This document shows positions 54,832-63,794 of a stretch of 64,000 nt of DNA, one piece after another; positions within the stretch are counted from its first letter, which is position 1; the number at the start of each line of letters is the position of its first letter. Source of the stretch: CBDEGU01 sp965238045 (GTDB lineage Bacteria > Acidobacteriota > Terriglobia > Bryobacterales > UBA6623); NCBI GenBank assembly GCA_965238045.1, contig CBDEGU010000011.1, positions 806,001-870,000 on the forward strand, given 5' to 3'. Position numbers and translations under genes: made by a program. Under the pieces are notes generated by a model that worked only from the letters and a program-made list of their open reading frames with translations, had not been told where the DNA came from and searched no databases.

Positions 54832-56742
54832 CTACCGATCCCACCCCACAATCTCATCAATCGTGGCCACCGCAATCGGGTGATAGAGCGGCCGGGCCTT
54901 GCGGTAAATCGCCGCGGCGCCGCTCTTGCCCTCTTCGGTTTTGACCAGTTCGCTATAGAGAGGCTTGAGGAATTTGCGCCGCCCCACCGTCGTTAAAAAG
55001 GTTTCGACCCGCGGGTAGGCGGGCTCGTAGTTGTTGCGAATGGAGATCAGCAGCCACTGAAAAAGAATCTCGGAATTCTCCGACACGGTAAGAGCGCAGG
55101 TTTCATCGAGTGCCTTCATCTGGGAAGGCTGCAAGTCCGCGGGCAGCGAGCGCAGGAAGTGAAGCCACTCTTGGGTCGTCCATTCCCTCGTTGGAATCTC
55201 GCTGGCCGAAATCACCCCCTCGGTCCAGCTCTTGGTGGCTCGCTCTACTTCCCTAAAAGCATCCGATTCCGGCACGGGGGCGTTCTCGGGCAGGCCAGGC
55301 TCTAGAAGCCACTTCTTAAGCGGGACCTTCTCGATCAAATCAGGAACCTCGCTCGCGAGATGCTTCTCAAGATAGGCCAGAAAATCGGCCGTCGTGACGC
55401 TTTGAAACGAGAAGTGATCGAAGTAGCCGCGCAGAAAGGCGTCAAAACGCTCCCGGCCAGCGGCCTCTTCGAGCGCGCGGAGAAAGAGCGCGCCTTTGAC
55501 ATAGGGTACGCCAGTGAATCCAGCGTCGGGGTCACGGCCATTGAGGTCGATATAGAGTACCTGATCGCGGGCGTCGAGCTGGCGCAATTCCTGATGCAAC
55601 TCGCTCGACTCCAGCGCCAGCTCCATGTTGGCTCGGGCCACACCGTAGACGGCCTCCTGAATTCGGTTCTCAAGATAGACCGTAAAGCCCTCATTGAGCC
55701 AGAAATCCCGCCACGTGGCGTTGGTGACCAGGTTTCCCGACCAGGAGTGGGCCAGCTCGTGGGCCACCAGACTGACAAGACTTTTATCCCCGGCCAAGAC
55801 CGTGGGCGTGGCGAAGGTCAGACGAGGATTCTCCATTCCGCCGAACGGAAAACTAGGCGGCAAAACGAGGATGTCGTAGCGTTGCCAGCGGTAGGGGCCG
55901 TAGAGTTGTTCGACCGTCTCGATCATCCGCTCGGTGTCTTCAAACTCCTTGGCGGCGCGTTCCGCGACCCCGGGCTCGGCGTAAATTCCCGTTCGCTCGC
56001 CCATCGGTTTGAAGACCAAGTCGCCCACCGCCAGCGCGATCAAATACGACGGAATCGCCTGGGGCATCTGGAAGCGGTATTGGCCCGGCGAGGGCGCCTC
56101 AGACCGGTCGCGGGCCTCCATCTCGGCGCTCATGACCGCAAACAGGTCGGCCGGTGTGCGAATTGTCGCGCCGTAACTGACCCGAACACCCGGCGTGTCT
56201 TGCAACGGTATCCAGCTTCGCGCGTGGATCGCCTGGGACTGCGTATAGAGAAATGGGTGTTTCTTGCCGGCCGTCTGAGCCGGGTCGAGCCATTGGAGCG
56301 CCGACGCGCCCGGCCCGGTGGCGTAGTGAACTCGGACGCGGCTCGTTTCCGGCGGCAGTTCGATCGTCAGCGGCGCGCCCAGGATCGGATCGTGTTCGCC
56401 GACCTCGAACCGCGCCGGGACGAACGCGCCGTCACTTGCCGCGGTCTCCACTGCCTGTATGTCAAGTTCGCGCGTGTCGAGAATCAGTTCATCAGCGTCA
56501 GGCGCTTCACGCTTCACGACAAGGGTCGCCGAACCGCTCAGCGTCTTGCTTGCAAACGAGACATCAAGATCCAGTTCGACGCGCGTGAGGCGAACCTGCT
56601 CAGGGTTGGAATAGGAGTGCGCGTCCTTTCGAACATTCGGAACTAGCAAAAAACGGTTGTCCTCCATGCCCGGCCGCCCGCAGCCGGCTGGCAGCAGTAA
56701 GAGAGCGGTCGCGATCCATAGGCCTGAGCGGGGCCAATCCAT
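54832..56742 (-). CDS. M1-family aminopeptidase lipoprotein (leukotriene A4 hydrolase-like)
   Basis: A 636-residue enzyme from ATG 56742; ATG 56775 would add 11 residues. The signal ends LLPAGC, a lipobox with Cys 21, so it is anchored in the periplasm. The substrate loop GGMENP (about 301) and zinc site HELAHSW (328-332) with WLNEGF (Glu 351) are complete. LTFATPTVLAGDKSLVSLVAHE and the C-terminal helical domain (SWTEGVI...KALDETCALTV) follow the leukotriene A4 hydrolase/cold-active aminopeptidase subfamily. It removes N-terminal amino acids from peptides. On the minus strand after the MetE-like gene. Confidence 0.9.
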   Translation of the reverse strand: MDWPRSGLWIATALLLLPAGCGRPGMEDNRFLLVPNVRKDAHSYSNPEQVRLTRVELDLDVSFASKTLSGSATLVVKREAPDADELILDTRELDIQAVETAASDGAFVPARFEVGEHDPILGAPLTIELPPETSRVRVHYATGPGASALQWLDPAQTAGKKHPFLYTQSQAIHARSWIPLQDTPGVRVSYGATIRTPADLFAVMSAEMEARDRSEAPSPGQYRFQMPQAIPSYLIALAVGDLVFKPMGERTGIYAEPGVAERAAKEFEDTERMIETVEQLYGPYRWQRYDILVLPPSFPFGGMENPRLTFATPTVLAGDKSLVSLVAHELAHSWSGNLVTNATWRDFWLNEGFTVYLENRIQEAVYGVARANMELALESSELHQELRQLDARDQVLYIDLNGRDPDAGFTGVPYVKGALFLRALEEAAGRERFDAFLRGYFDHFSFQSVTTADFLAYLEKHLASEVPDLIEKVPLKKWLLEPGLPENAPVPESDAFREVERATKSWTEGVISASEIPTREWTTQEWLHFLRSLPADLQPSQMKALDETCALTVSENSEILFQWLLISIRNNYEPAYPRVETFLTTVGRRKFLKPLYSELVKTEEGKSGAAAIYRKARPLYHPIAVATIDEIVGWDR

Positions 56743-56786
56743 TGGATGATGGTAGCGATTCGGCGGTACACTCATCCGCCGGCACC

Positions 56787-57854
56787 CTAGCCGTACTTCT
56801 CCCGCAGCCGGCGGGCCGCCTCGGCTTCGTTCTTGAGTTTGACGTAAACCTCGTCGACCGAGACATCGGCGGCGGACCCAGGGGCGAAACCGCAGTCCGG
56901 GTTCAGCGTGATTCGTTCGGGTGAGAGATGTTCGAGGGCCAACTCCACGCGCTGGACAATGGTTTCGGCCGAATCGATCTGGCCCGGCTGGCAGCTTACG
57001 CAGCCCAGACCGATTTCGAGGTGTTCGGGCAACCGCCGGAATACCGGCATCTCACCCGAGCCCGGAGCGGTAAATTCCATCGTAAGGTGGTCGACATCGA
57101 GCCGGGCGAGTTGCGGCAGAATCGGATCGTAGCCGCCAGCGTGCGTTTCGTCGCCGCGGACGCGCGCGCCAGCCCGGCGGCAGAGGTGAACCGCTCGCTT
57201 GACGCCCGTCACGCCATCGAACACCTGGTTATCCATATCAACGGCGAAGTCCGCGGCGCGGTCCGGATTCTCATACCTCGCGCGAACCTCCGGGTCCACA
57301 AACAAACACAGATGCGGATCATCCACTTGAATGATCGCCGCCCCTTCATCGCGCAGGAGAGCGGCTTCCCGGCGCAGAATCGGAACGCAGTCCTCGACGA
57401 ATGCCTCGCGGGTCGGATAGGCGCCGGCGGATTTCTCCTTGTCCCACATGCGCTCGCCCAGCAGCGCGGGCGCTGGCAGAGTCGCCTTGATGTCCCGGCT
57501 GGTGAGCTGCTTCTGAAAGGCGACCTCGCGGGCGATAAAGCCGGGCTGCTTTGGCGAAAGCTTGTCCACCACGACAGTGCGCGGCCGGCCGTCGTCATAC
57601 TGGCTCAGCTCGAAGCCGTGAGCCAGTTCGGCAATCACGCCAATGTAAGATTTTCGGCGCCACTCGCCGTCGGTGATCACATCCAGACCCGCCGATTCCT
57701 GAAGCGCGACGGCGAAACGAACGGCCGCGTCCATCCTTTGTTCGTAATCCTCGGCGGGAATGGGACTGTCGTCGAGAATCAGATCCTTGACGAAACCGGG
57801 CCGCGGCATCGAGCCGATCACCGAAGCTGGAAACAGTACCTTGGCGGGATTCAT
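56787..57854 (-). CDS. MetE C-terminal-like methyltransferase (cobalamin-independent methionine synthase family)
   Basis: A 355-residue protein from ATG 57854, overlapping the previous gene's stop by 4 bp (ATGA). It matches the catalytic C-terminal barrel of MetE: ASVIGSMPRPGFVKDL at the start, DGEWRRKSY, QVDDPHL, and the zinc ligands in VHLCRR (His and Cys), the Glu after the barrel strand, and LNPDCGFAP (Cys). The N-terminal MetE half is absent, as in archaeal MetE and other core-MetE enzymes that transfer methyl groups to homocysteine or other thiols. The partner substrate is not known. Confidence 0.85.
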   Translation of the reverse strand: MNPAKVLFPASVIGSMPRPGFVKDLILDDSPIPAEDYEQRMDAAVRFAVALQESAGLDVITDGEWRRKSYIGVIAELAHGFELSQYDDGRPRTVVVDKLSPKQPGFIAREVAFQKQLTSRDIKATLPAPALLGERMWDKEKSAGAYPTREAFVEDCVPILRREAALLRDEGAAIIQVDDPHLCLFVDPEVRARYENPDRAADFAVDMDNQVFDGVTGVKRAVHLCRRAGARVRGDETHAGGYDPILPQLARLDVDHLTMEFTAPGSGEMPVFRRLPEHLEIGLGCVSCQPGQIDSAETIVQRVELALEHLSPERITLNPDCGFAPGSAADVSVDEVYVKLKNEAEAARRLREKYG

Positions 57855-58624
57855 GATGTTTTCTTGAGATGTTTCGATTCCCAATGACGGCGCGCATATT
57901 CAAAATCTTCCTGGGTGTCGATCTCGATATACCCTCCAGGCGTATCGACATGGGATATCGCGACTCCAGCTTCAATCATCTCCTGCAGGAGGTGAATCAA
58001 GTACGCCTCGCCAAAGGAACGCGCCTCGCGGAACGGACCTCCATCGCTTGCCTGGCGGCAACGGTGGTAGTGTTCGCGCAACTTCGCCGCCCCTGCGGCG
58101 GAGAATTTCGCGACGCCCACGAACTCGCCATGCGCGTCCGAATCAGCGATCGTGCGATGAATGCGCTTCACCCACCCGTTCGCGGCAATCACCTTCTCGG
58201 CGTCGCCGCTGGGATGCTCTTTGCGATGCTCATATCGCGCGAGCCAGTCGGTATCGACCAGCAAGGAGACCTCACCCCGGCTGGCCAGCAGATCGCGCAG
58301 CCCGTCTGGAGTAAACAGGATGTCGGAGTAGCAGCAGAAAAACGGCCCCGTCATCAGATCCTCGGCGTGGAACAAGGAAGCGAGAATATTGTTATTCGGC
58401 CAGTCGGCGTTGTGGCGGAAACTGAAGTCAGGATGCCGCTCGCAAACTTTGTCGATCTGATATCCGCCGATGAAGCAGACCCGCTCGACCCCGTTGCGGC
58501 GGAAGGCCTCAAGCGTCCAGGCCAAAATGGAACGGCCGCCGACCTCGGCGAAACACTTTGGCGCGTCGGCGGTCGCCGGCATCAGGCGCCTGCCTCGTCC
58601 CGCGCCGATGATAATAGCTTGCAT
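57851..58624 (-). CDS. sugar-phosphate/choline-phosphate-type nucleotidyltransferase
   Basis: A 257-residue enzyme from ATG 58624. It begins MQAIIIGAGRGRRLMPATADAPKCFAEVGG, the NTP-binding GxGxR...PK signature of the nucleotidyltransferase family, with metal-binding Asp in FCCYSDILF and the EIDTQEDFEYA motif near the end. The closest types are LicC-like choline-phosphate cytidylyltransferases and 2-aminoethylphosphonate cytidylyltransferases rather than hexose-1-phosphate enzymes. It overlaps the MetE-like gene, so the two are coupled. No lic or phosphonate gene is seen nearby. Confidence 0.8.
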   Translation of the reverse strand: MQAIIIGAGRGRRLMPATADAPKCFAEVGGRSILAWTLEAFRRNGVERVCFIGGYQIDKVCERHPDFSFRHNADWPNNNILASLFHAEDLMTGPFFCCYSDILFTPDGLRDLLASRGEVSLLVDTDWLARYEHRKEHPSGDAEKVIAANGWVKRIHRTIADSDAHGEFVGVAKFSAAGAAKLREHYHRCRQASDGGPFREARSFGEAYLIHLLQEMIEAGVAISHVDTPGGYIEIDTQEDFEYARRHWESKHLKKTS

Positions 58625-58715
58625 ATTAGTGATTGCTCTCGCTCAAGAATTCAGGGCTGCAAACCCAAGAAGTTTCGTCCCGGAGAAATTTCGCCCCCAA
58701 GAAAACAGGACGGCA

Positions 58716-60014
58716 TCAGGAGGCCGCGTCCTCCCGGGCGGTCGCGTTCCAGAGTAGCGCGGCACAGATCCCGCCTGCCAAGGCCCAGCCCGCCCAGATA
58801 TAAATGGCCACCTGCCAGCCGCCGTATTCTGCCATTTTATAATGTCCGGTGACGATGTCGCCCGCGGCCGCGCCCATATAGCCGAGGAAATTCACAAACC
58901 CGGCAGCCGCCGCGGAGGTGCCCTTCCGGGCCAGGTCCGCCGGAGCCGTGCCCACCAGCAGGACCTGCGGACCGTAGATGCAGAAGCCGATGACGCCGAG
59001 CAGCAGCAGCGTAGCGATCAAGCTCATCTCCGCCACCGATTCGTAAATTAGCGTCAGCGCGGCAAGCACGACAAGCAGGATCGAGATCATCGGCGCGCGC
59101 CGTCCGCCGAAGAAACGGTCCGTGGCCCAGCCCGCAAGAAAAGCCCCGGCCATCGCGCCGGCGGGCAGCACGGCGTACTTAAGCGCGGCCTTTCCTACGC
59201 CGGTCCCCTGCACTTCGGTCAGATGCGCCAACCCCCAATCGAGAAAGCCATACCGGCAAGCATTGAGCAAGCCGAGTGAGAGGCCGAGCAACCACAGCGA
59301 AGGGTTCGACAGAGTTAGCGCCAGGTTGGCCAGAATCGATCGCTGGCCCCGCCGTTCTAGTCCGCCGCCGCGGGGCTGACCCTTCAACGCGAGCGCATCA
59401 TCGGGTTCCACTCTGGGCGACTCTTCGAGAAAGGCGAGCATGACGAACCCGGCCGCGGCCAGCAGCAGAGCTGGCGTCAGAAAAGCCGTCCTCCAGCCCA
59501 GCCATTCGGCCGAGAAACCAGCGACGATGAACGTCAGCCCAAGCGTAAGCTGATAGCCCGTCCCGACGATCCCCATGGCTTTTCCTCGCCGCAAAGGTGG
59601 AATCCAATTGCCGAGCACTCGCACGCAGGGGGTCCAGCCAAGCGCCTGGGCATAACCATTGCTCGCCCACACAAACAGCAGAAAATAGAACGCCGTGCTG
59701 ACGCCGAACAAGACGTTCAGCGCGGCCGAGCCGAACATGCCGGCCGCCAGCAGGACGCGAGGCGAGAAACGCTCGGCGAGCTGTCCGTTGATCAACTGTC
59801 CGACACCATAAGCGATCTTCAGCGAAGCGAGGATCAGGCCGATTTGTTCGCCGCTGAGCCCGAGTCCGCCCTCCGAGCCCGGAGCTTGCATGCCTGGGAC
59901 GGCGGCCGAGATATTCGTGCGACAGAAGTAGAACGCGCCATAGGTCAGCCAGACGACCCAAATCACGCGATTTTCACCGGCAGCTTGCTCGGTTCGGGCA
60001 GAGGATTCGTTCAT
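58716..60014 (-). CDS. MFS transporter, organophosphate:phosphate antiporter (GlpT/UhpT-like) type
   Basis: A 432-residue membrane protein with 12 helices from ATG 60014. The beginning, VVWLTYGAFYFCRTNISAAVPGM, matches the OPA family signature (YxxYYxxRxNxS). YGVGQLINGQLAERFSPRVLL and GWTPCVRVLGNWIPPLRRGKAMGI are typical. OPA transporters exchange phosphate for organic phosphates such as glycerol-3-phosphate or hexose-6-phosphate; relatives carry other anions. Its position between the nucleotidyltransferase and a 2-hydroxyacid dehydrogenase suggests uptake of a phosphorylated or acidic precursor, which is inference. Confidence 0.85.
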   Translation of the reverse strand: MNESSARTEQAAGENRVIWVVWLTYGAFYFCRTNISAAVPGMQAPGSEGGLGLSGEQIGLILASLKIAYGVGQLINGQLAERFSPRVLLAAGMFGSAALNVLFGVSTAFYFLLFVWASNGYAQALGWTPCVRVLGNWIPPLRRGKAMGIVGTGYQLTLGLTFIVAGFSAEWLGWRTAFLTPALLLAAAGFVMLAFLEESPRVEPDDALALKGQPRGGGLERRGQRSILANLALTLSNPSLWLLGLSLGLLNACRYGFLDWGLAHLTEVQGTGVGKAALKYAVLPAGAMAGAFLAGWATDRFFGGRRAPMISILLVVLAALTLIYESVAEMSLIATLLLLGVIGFCIYGPQVLLVGTAPADLARKGTSAAAAGFVNFLGYMGAAAGDIVTGHYKMAEYGGWQVAIYIWAGWALAGGICAALLWNATAREDAAS

Positions 60015-60145
60015 GAGGAGAGCGGGCGGAAACTCTCTACGATAACGCAAACCGCGCCCGGCCCACGAGAAAGGAACCCAGGAAGCGATCCAGCACGGCG
60101 CGGATCGGCGCCCGCGCCCGTCGCATCACCCCTGATCACGCTGGA

Positions 60146-61108
60146 TCACCCCAGTTCCCGGCGGTTGTAGACGTGCTCCGGCCTTCTCCCCTGTAGTGCG
60201 TCCAGCACGCCCTGCGCGGCGCCGATGGCCATGCGGTCCATCGCCTCGGGCGTCGCCGACGCAATATGCGGCGTGAGAATCACGTTCGGCAGCCGGCACA
60301 ACGGATGGTCGCCAGCCAGAGGTTCCTGCTCGAACACGTCGAGAGCCGCGCCCGCAAGCGACCCGCTCTCCAGCGCCGCCACGATCGCCTTCTCATCCAC
60401 CACGGGCCCGCGGGAGGCGTTGATCAGCAGGCAGCCGGGTTTCAACGCCGCCAGCCGCTCCCGGTCCATCAGCCCCCGTGTCTCCTTCGTCAGCGGAACA
60501 TGCAGCGTAACGACATCGGACTCCGCCAGCAAGACATCCAGCGAATCCACCAGCCGGGCCGGCCCATCGTAGTTTTCCTCCGATACGAAGGGATCATAGG
60601 CGATCACCTTCATCCCCAGCCCGGCCGATGCGGCCCGCCCGACGCCCCGCCCAATTTCGCCCAGACCGACAATCCCGAGGGTGCGGCCACGGAATTCAAC
60701 GCCCTGGAACGCCAGTCGCTCGCTGTAGCGGCCGGCGCGATCGGCCGGGCAGATCTTTCGCCCCAACGCCAGCATCGCCCCGATCGTGAACTCAACAACC
60801 GGAAGCGCCGGCGCAATCGGCGTATGGACAACGGGAATGCCCTTGGCCGTGGCGGCCGCGGTATCAATATTGTCCACTCCCACCCCGTGTTTCGCTATCA
60901 CCCGGAGACGGTCGGTCTTTTCCAGATCCCCGGCACGGATCTCGAACAGCCGGACGATGACCCCGTCGGCCTCGTAGAGCAGCGGGCGCAACTCGTCGTG
61001 GTCTCGCGCAACGCCATCCTCCCAGGGAATGACCAGCTCGCATTGGCCCCGCAGAACATCGAGCCCGGCATTGGAAATACGTTCCGGCAGAAAGACGACA
61101 GATTTCAT
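60146..61108 (-). CDS. D-isomer 2-hydroxyacid dehydrogenase (phosphoglycerate dehydrogenase-like)
   Basis: A 320-residue NAD-dependent enzyme from ATG 61108. The Rossmann motif is LGIVGLGEIGRGVG; catalytic Arg is in NASRGPVVDEKA, Glu in DVFEQEP, and His in LTPHIASATPEA. There is no ACT or intervening regulatory domain, so it is the short form like glycerate, hydroxypyruvate or SerA-core enzymes. It heads the minus-strand cluster with the transporter, nucleotidyltransferase, MetE-like and aminopeptidase genes, though 130-bp gaps allow separate promoters. Confidence 0.9.
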   Translation of the reverse strand: MKSVVFLPERISNAGLDVLRGQCELVIPWEDGVARDHDELRPLLYEADGVIVRLFEIRAGDLEKTDRLRVIAKHGVGVDNIDTAAATAKGIPVVHTPIAPALPVVEFTIGAMLALGRKICPADRAGRYSERLAFQGVEFRGRTLGIVGLGEIGRGVGRAASAGLGMKVIAYDPFVSEENYDGPARLVDSLDVLLAESDVVTLHVPLTKETRGLMDRERLAALKPGCLLINASRGPVVDEKAIVAALESGSLAGAALDVFEQEPLAGDHPLCRLPNVILTPHIASATPEAMDRMAIGAAQGVLDALQGRRPEHVYNRRELG

Positions 61109-61482
61109 AGATTGTGGTAACTACCGCGTGACAATCGGAGAAACTCGAGAACCGCGATTCGATTTTCGCACCCCAAATCGACTTTTGCCCAGTACCCGTG
61201 GGGTGCGAAATTCCGAGGCCGGAAGCTGTGAGAAAATCGGGACGGCCACAAGCGCTGGCGAAGCGTCGCCGGACTCGCCGGAACTGAGGCAATGCGCCGC
61301 TGGCTGTCCCAGCATTTTTTCATGCCTGCCAGAGGGCGAGACTTGGCAAGGCCGAGACAAACGAGACAAACGAGTCTGTTGCTCTTCTCACTCGAAAATA
61401 GTAGTATGTCCCCAAGCATTGAGACTTTGGCCTCTTCAGGAGAGTTGACGATGGATAAGGCGTTTCTACATATTCTATTCAA
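61109..61482. other. intergenic region with a truncated gene start
   Basis: 374 bp. It holds the second 75-bp repeat (61250-61322). AGGAG precedes an ATG at 61451 whose 11-codon frame (MDKAFLHILF) is cut at 61482 by IS copy D, the remnant of a lost gene. Confidence 0.5.
61250..61322. repeat. dispersed 75-80-bp repeat, copy 2
   Basis: Partner of 54713-54791. Contains CACAAGCGCTGGCGAAGCG and GCTGGCTGTCCCAGCATTTT. Confidence 0.65.
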
Positions 61483-62519
61483 GATGGGTATTTACTTGAC
61501 TCAGGTGACCCCAAGATGTAGGATCTTGGGCGATGGAAGATTATCCCCGGAATTTGGCCGAGTTCGAGGCGCGTTTCGCTAGCGAGCAGGCCTGTCGGGA
61601 GTATCTGTGTCAACTCCGCTGGCCGGAGGGTTTTCGTTGTCCGCGATGCGGGCATGACAAAACCTGGGCGGTGCGCACGGTGCTGCTGCAGTGTGCAAGC
61701 TGCGGGCATCAAGCTTCGGCGACAGCAGGCACAATCTTTCAAGACACCCGCAAGCCGCTCCAGAGTTGGTTTCGAGCAATGTGGTGGCTCACCAGCCAGA
61801 AGAACGGGGCGAGTGCATTGGGATTGCAGCGGGTGTTGGGCCTGGGCAGCTACAAGACGGCCTGGACTTGGTTGCACAAGCTTCGGCGCGCTATGGTGCG
61901 GCCCGGACGTGATCGCCTCAGCGGGCGCGTTGAGGTTGACGAGACTTACTTAGGAGCCCTGGAGGAGGGCGTGCGGGGCCGCCAAACCGACGCGAAAGCG
62001 CTGATTGTAGTAGCGGCCGAGGAAGATGGCGCCGGCATCGGACGAGTTCGGATGCGCACGATTCCGAACGCCTCTGGGGACAGCTTGATGGCCTTTGTCG
62101 GCGAGTCGGTCGAACCCGGCAGCGTGGTCCACACGGACGGCTGGCTGGGATACGAGCCACTCGAAAGCGACGGCTATCGCCACGAGGTGAGCTACCTGGA
62201 CGGGCAACCGGCACGAGCCTCTCAACTGCTCCCCCGCGTGCATCGCGTGGTGTCGTTACTGAAGCGTTGGATACTGGGTACGCATCAAGGAGCCGTCAGC
62301 CACGAGCATCTCGACTACTACCTCGACGAATTCACCTTCCGCTTCAACCGCCGCAAGTCCAGAAGCCGAGGCAAGCTCTTCTACCGCCTGGTTCAGCAGG
62401 CCGTCGCCGTCCAACCGGCGCCCTACAAGTCGCTGGTCGGAGGCACCGCAACACGCGCTACGGACAACCACAACATGTAGGGGCCATTTCAAAATACCTG
62501 AGTCAAGTGAATACCCATC
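61483..62519 (+). mobile_element. IS1595-family insertion sequence, copy D (no target duplication)
   Basis: 1037 bp with the same ends as A-C. The 8 bp on the left (CTATTCAA, 61475-61482) do not match the 8 bp on the right (CCCCTCAA), unlike the perfect duplications of copies A-C. The left side interrupts a gene start and the right side abuts the stop of the FkbM gene. This suggests a recombination or deletion between two IS copies. Confidence 0.93.
61533..62480 (+). CDS. IS1595-family transposase, copy D
   Basis: A 315-residue transposase identical in protein sequence to copies A and B; a silent change (TTT for TTC Phe) is seen near 62095. The zinc ribbon and DDE residues are intact. Expression would come from the promoter inside the left end, without a ribosome site. 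Confidence 0.95.
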   Translation: MEDYPRNLAEFEARFASEQACREYLCQLRWPEGFRCPRCGHDKTWAVRTVLLQCASCGHQASATAGTIFQDTRKPLQSWFRAMWWLTSQKNGASALGLQRVLGLGSYKTAWTWLHKLRRAMVRPGRDRLSGRVEVDETYLGALEEGVRGRQTDAKALIVVAAEEDGAGIGRVRMRTIPNASGDSLMAFVGESVEPGSVVHTDGWLGYEPLESDGYRHEVSYLDGQPARASQLLPRVHRVVSLLKRWILGTHQGAVSHEHLDYYLDEFTFRFNRRKSRSRGKLFYRLVQQAVAVQPAPYKSLVGGTATRATDNHNM

Positions 62520-62523
62520 CCCC

Positions 62524-63574
62524 TCAATAATAATACGCTTGATTTTTGGTCTTGTAGGTTATGTAACTTCCATTTAGTTCCATAACGATATTCGGAATTA
62601 CGACGGCGTCGTCAGGTCGGTGATAGATACAGATTGCCATTGCGAGCCCCTAAGAGTGCAACCCTCTCATAGCCTTCAATGTCCATCTTCACAAAATTGA
62701 CTTGCTGCAGATCTAGCTCTTGCACTGCAGCATCGATCGTTGTAGCTGGTACTTCTATCGGATCAGTCCGCTCCTCGAAATCCACGATCTTGTGTGCGGC
62801 GGTATTCTCGGCATTCACGGCAAGGTGTAGAACACCGGCGTTATCGGATGCGGCCGCTTCAAGTAGGACCACTTTGCCGTTCTTCATCTCGCGCTCAAAA
62901 GTTCGTTGATAGCAGATAGCGTTAACCGGTTCTGGCTCGAAGGCTACTATTCGAACAGCGCCTCGGTTTAAAGCCAGACGGGAGAAAACCCCAAGATGAG
63001 CCCCAACGTCAAGTACTGTATCCCCCGGAAGGACAACAGCCTCACGTCTTTGATAGACTTCCAACACCAGTTGCTCAAAGGTCAAAAAGGCAAGGACTCC
63101 AGCGTCAGTGGTTCGCCCCCAGAACTGTCCCATCGGTGTATTCCACAAAATCGGACAAGGTTCCTCTCCACGGTCTGCCACTGTTATTAGGTTGGCAAAG
63201 GAGGTCTGAGCATAGAGCCCGAGGATATTTGCCCCATGGTCGAATAATACTTTGACCGTAGCAGTGTGTCTGCGAGCAGACGCCAACATCAGGGACGTTG
63301 CGCCCTCGTTGAGGTTGGGGTGATTTACATCTGCGCCATGCTTCAGCAAGGCTTCCACGGTGTCGGTGTGACCGTGCATCGCCGCCCAGATCAGGGCTGT
63401 GCTGCCATCCTTGGTTTTCGTATCGACATCAGCTCCTTCTGCGAGTAAGGCTTTGACAGTAGCGGTGTGTCCTTTCTTGGCCGCTTCGATCAGTTGTGCA
63501 TTCACATCCGCTGCGCAGCTGGCGAGTGGGATTAGACAGGTAAGGAACACAAGCACCACGCGAATCAGGGACAT
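62524..63574 (-). pseudogene. ankyrin-repeat plus FkbM methyltransferase lipoprotein, 3' end frameshifted
   Basis: From ATG 63574, with GGGAGGAG upstream. A lipoprotein signal (RVVLVFLTCLIPLASC, Cys 20) is followed by three to four ankyrin repeats (residues 25-120) and an FkbM-type methyltransferase domain: TVLDVGAHLGVFSRLAL (SAM motif), IVAFEPEPVN, VNFVKMDIEGYERVALLGAR. The frame then stops at 62612. The usual C-terminus is found one frame over, directly after the break (MAICIYHRPDDAVVIPNIV...GSYITYKTK), ending at TGA 62524. About a dozen residues plus a frameshift are missing at 62637-62645. Some secreted FkbM proteins exist in Acidobacteria; fusion to ankyrin repeats is unusual. Confidence 0.75.
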
Positions 63575-63794
63575 GGTTCTCCTCCCTTAGACGGATAGCT
63601 GAGCCTCTATGCTAGCACCATTTGAGCCTGGCTGCTGTCGCAATCTTTAGGCGAAAGACGACAACCGGGCTGGAGGCGCTGATTCGGGCGCGTAGTGCGA
63701 TCCTGGGGTCAGATCGCCCGAAAAAACGCCCAGAGAAGCCGCTGAAGGCGTTCTCACGGGTCGTGTGGACTAGGGGCCTCCCAGATTCCCGGAG

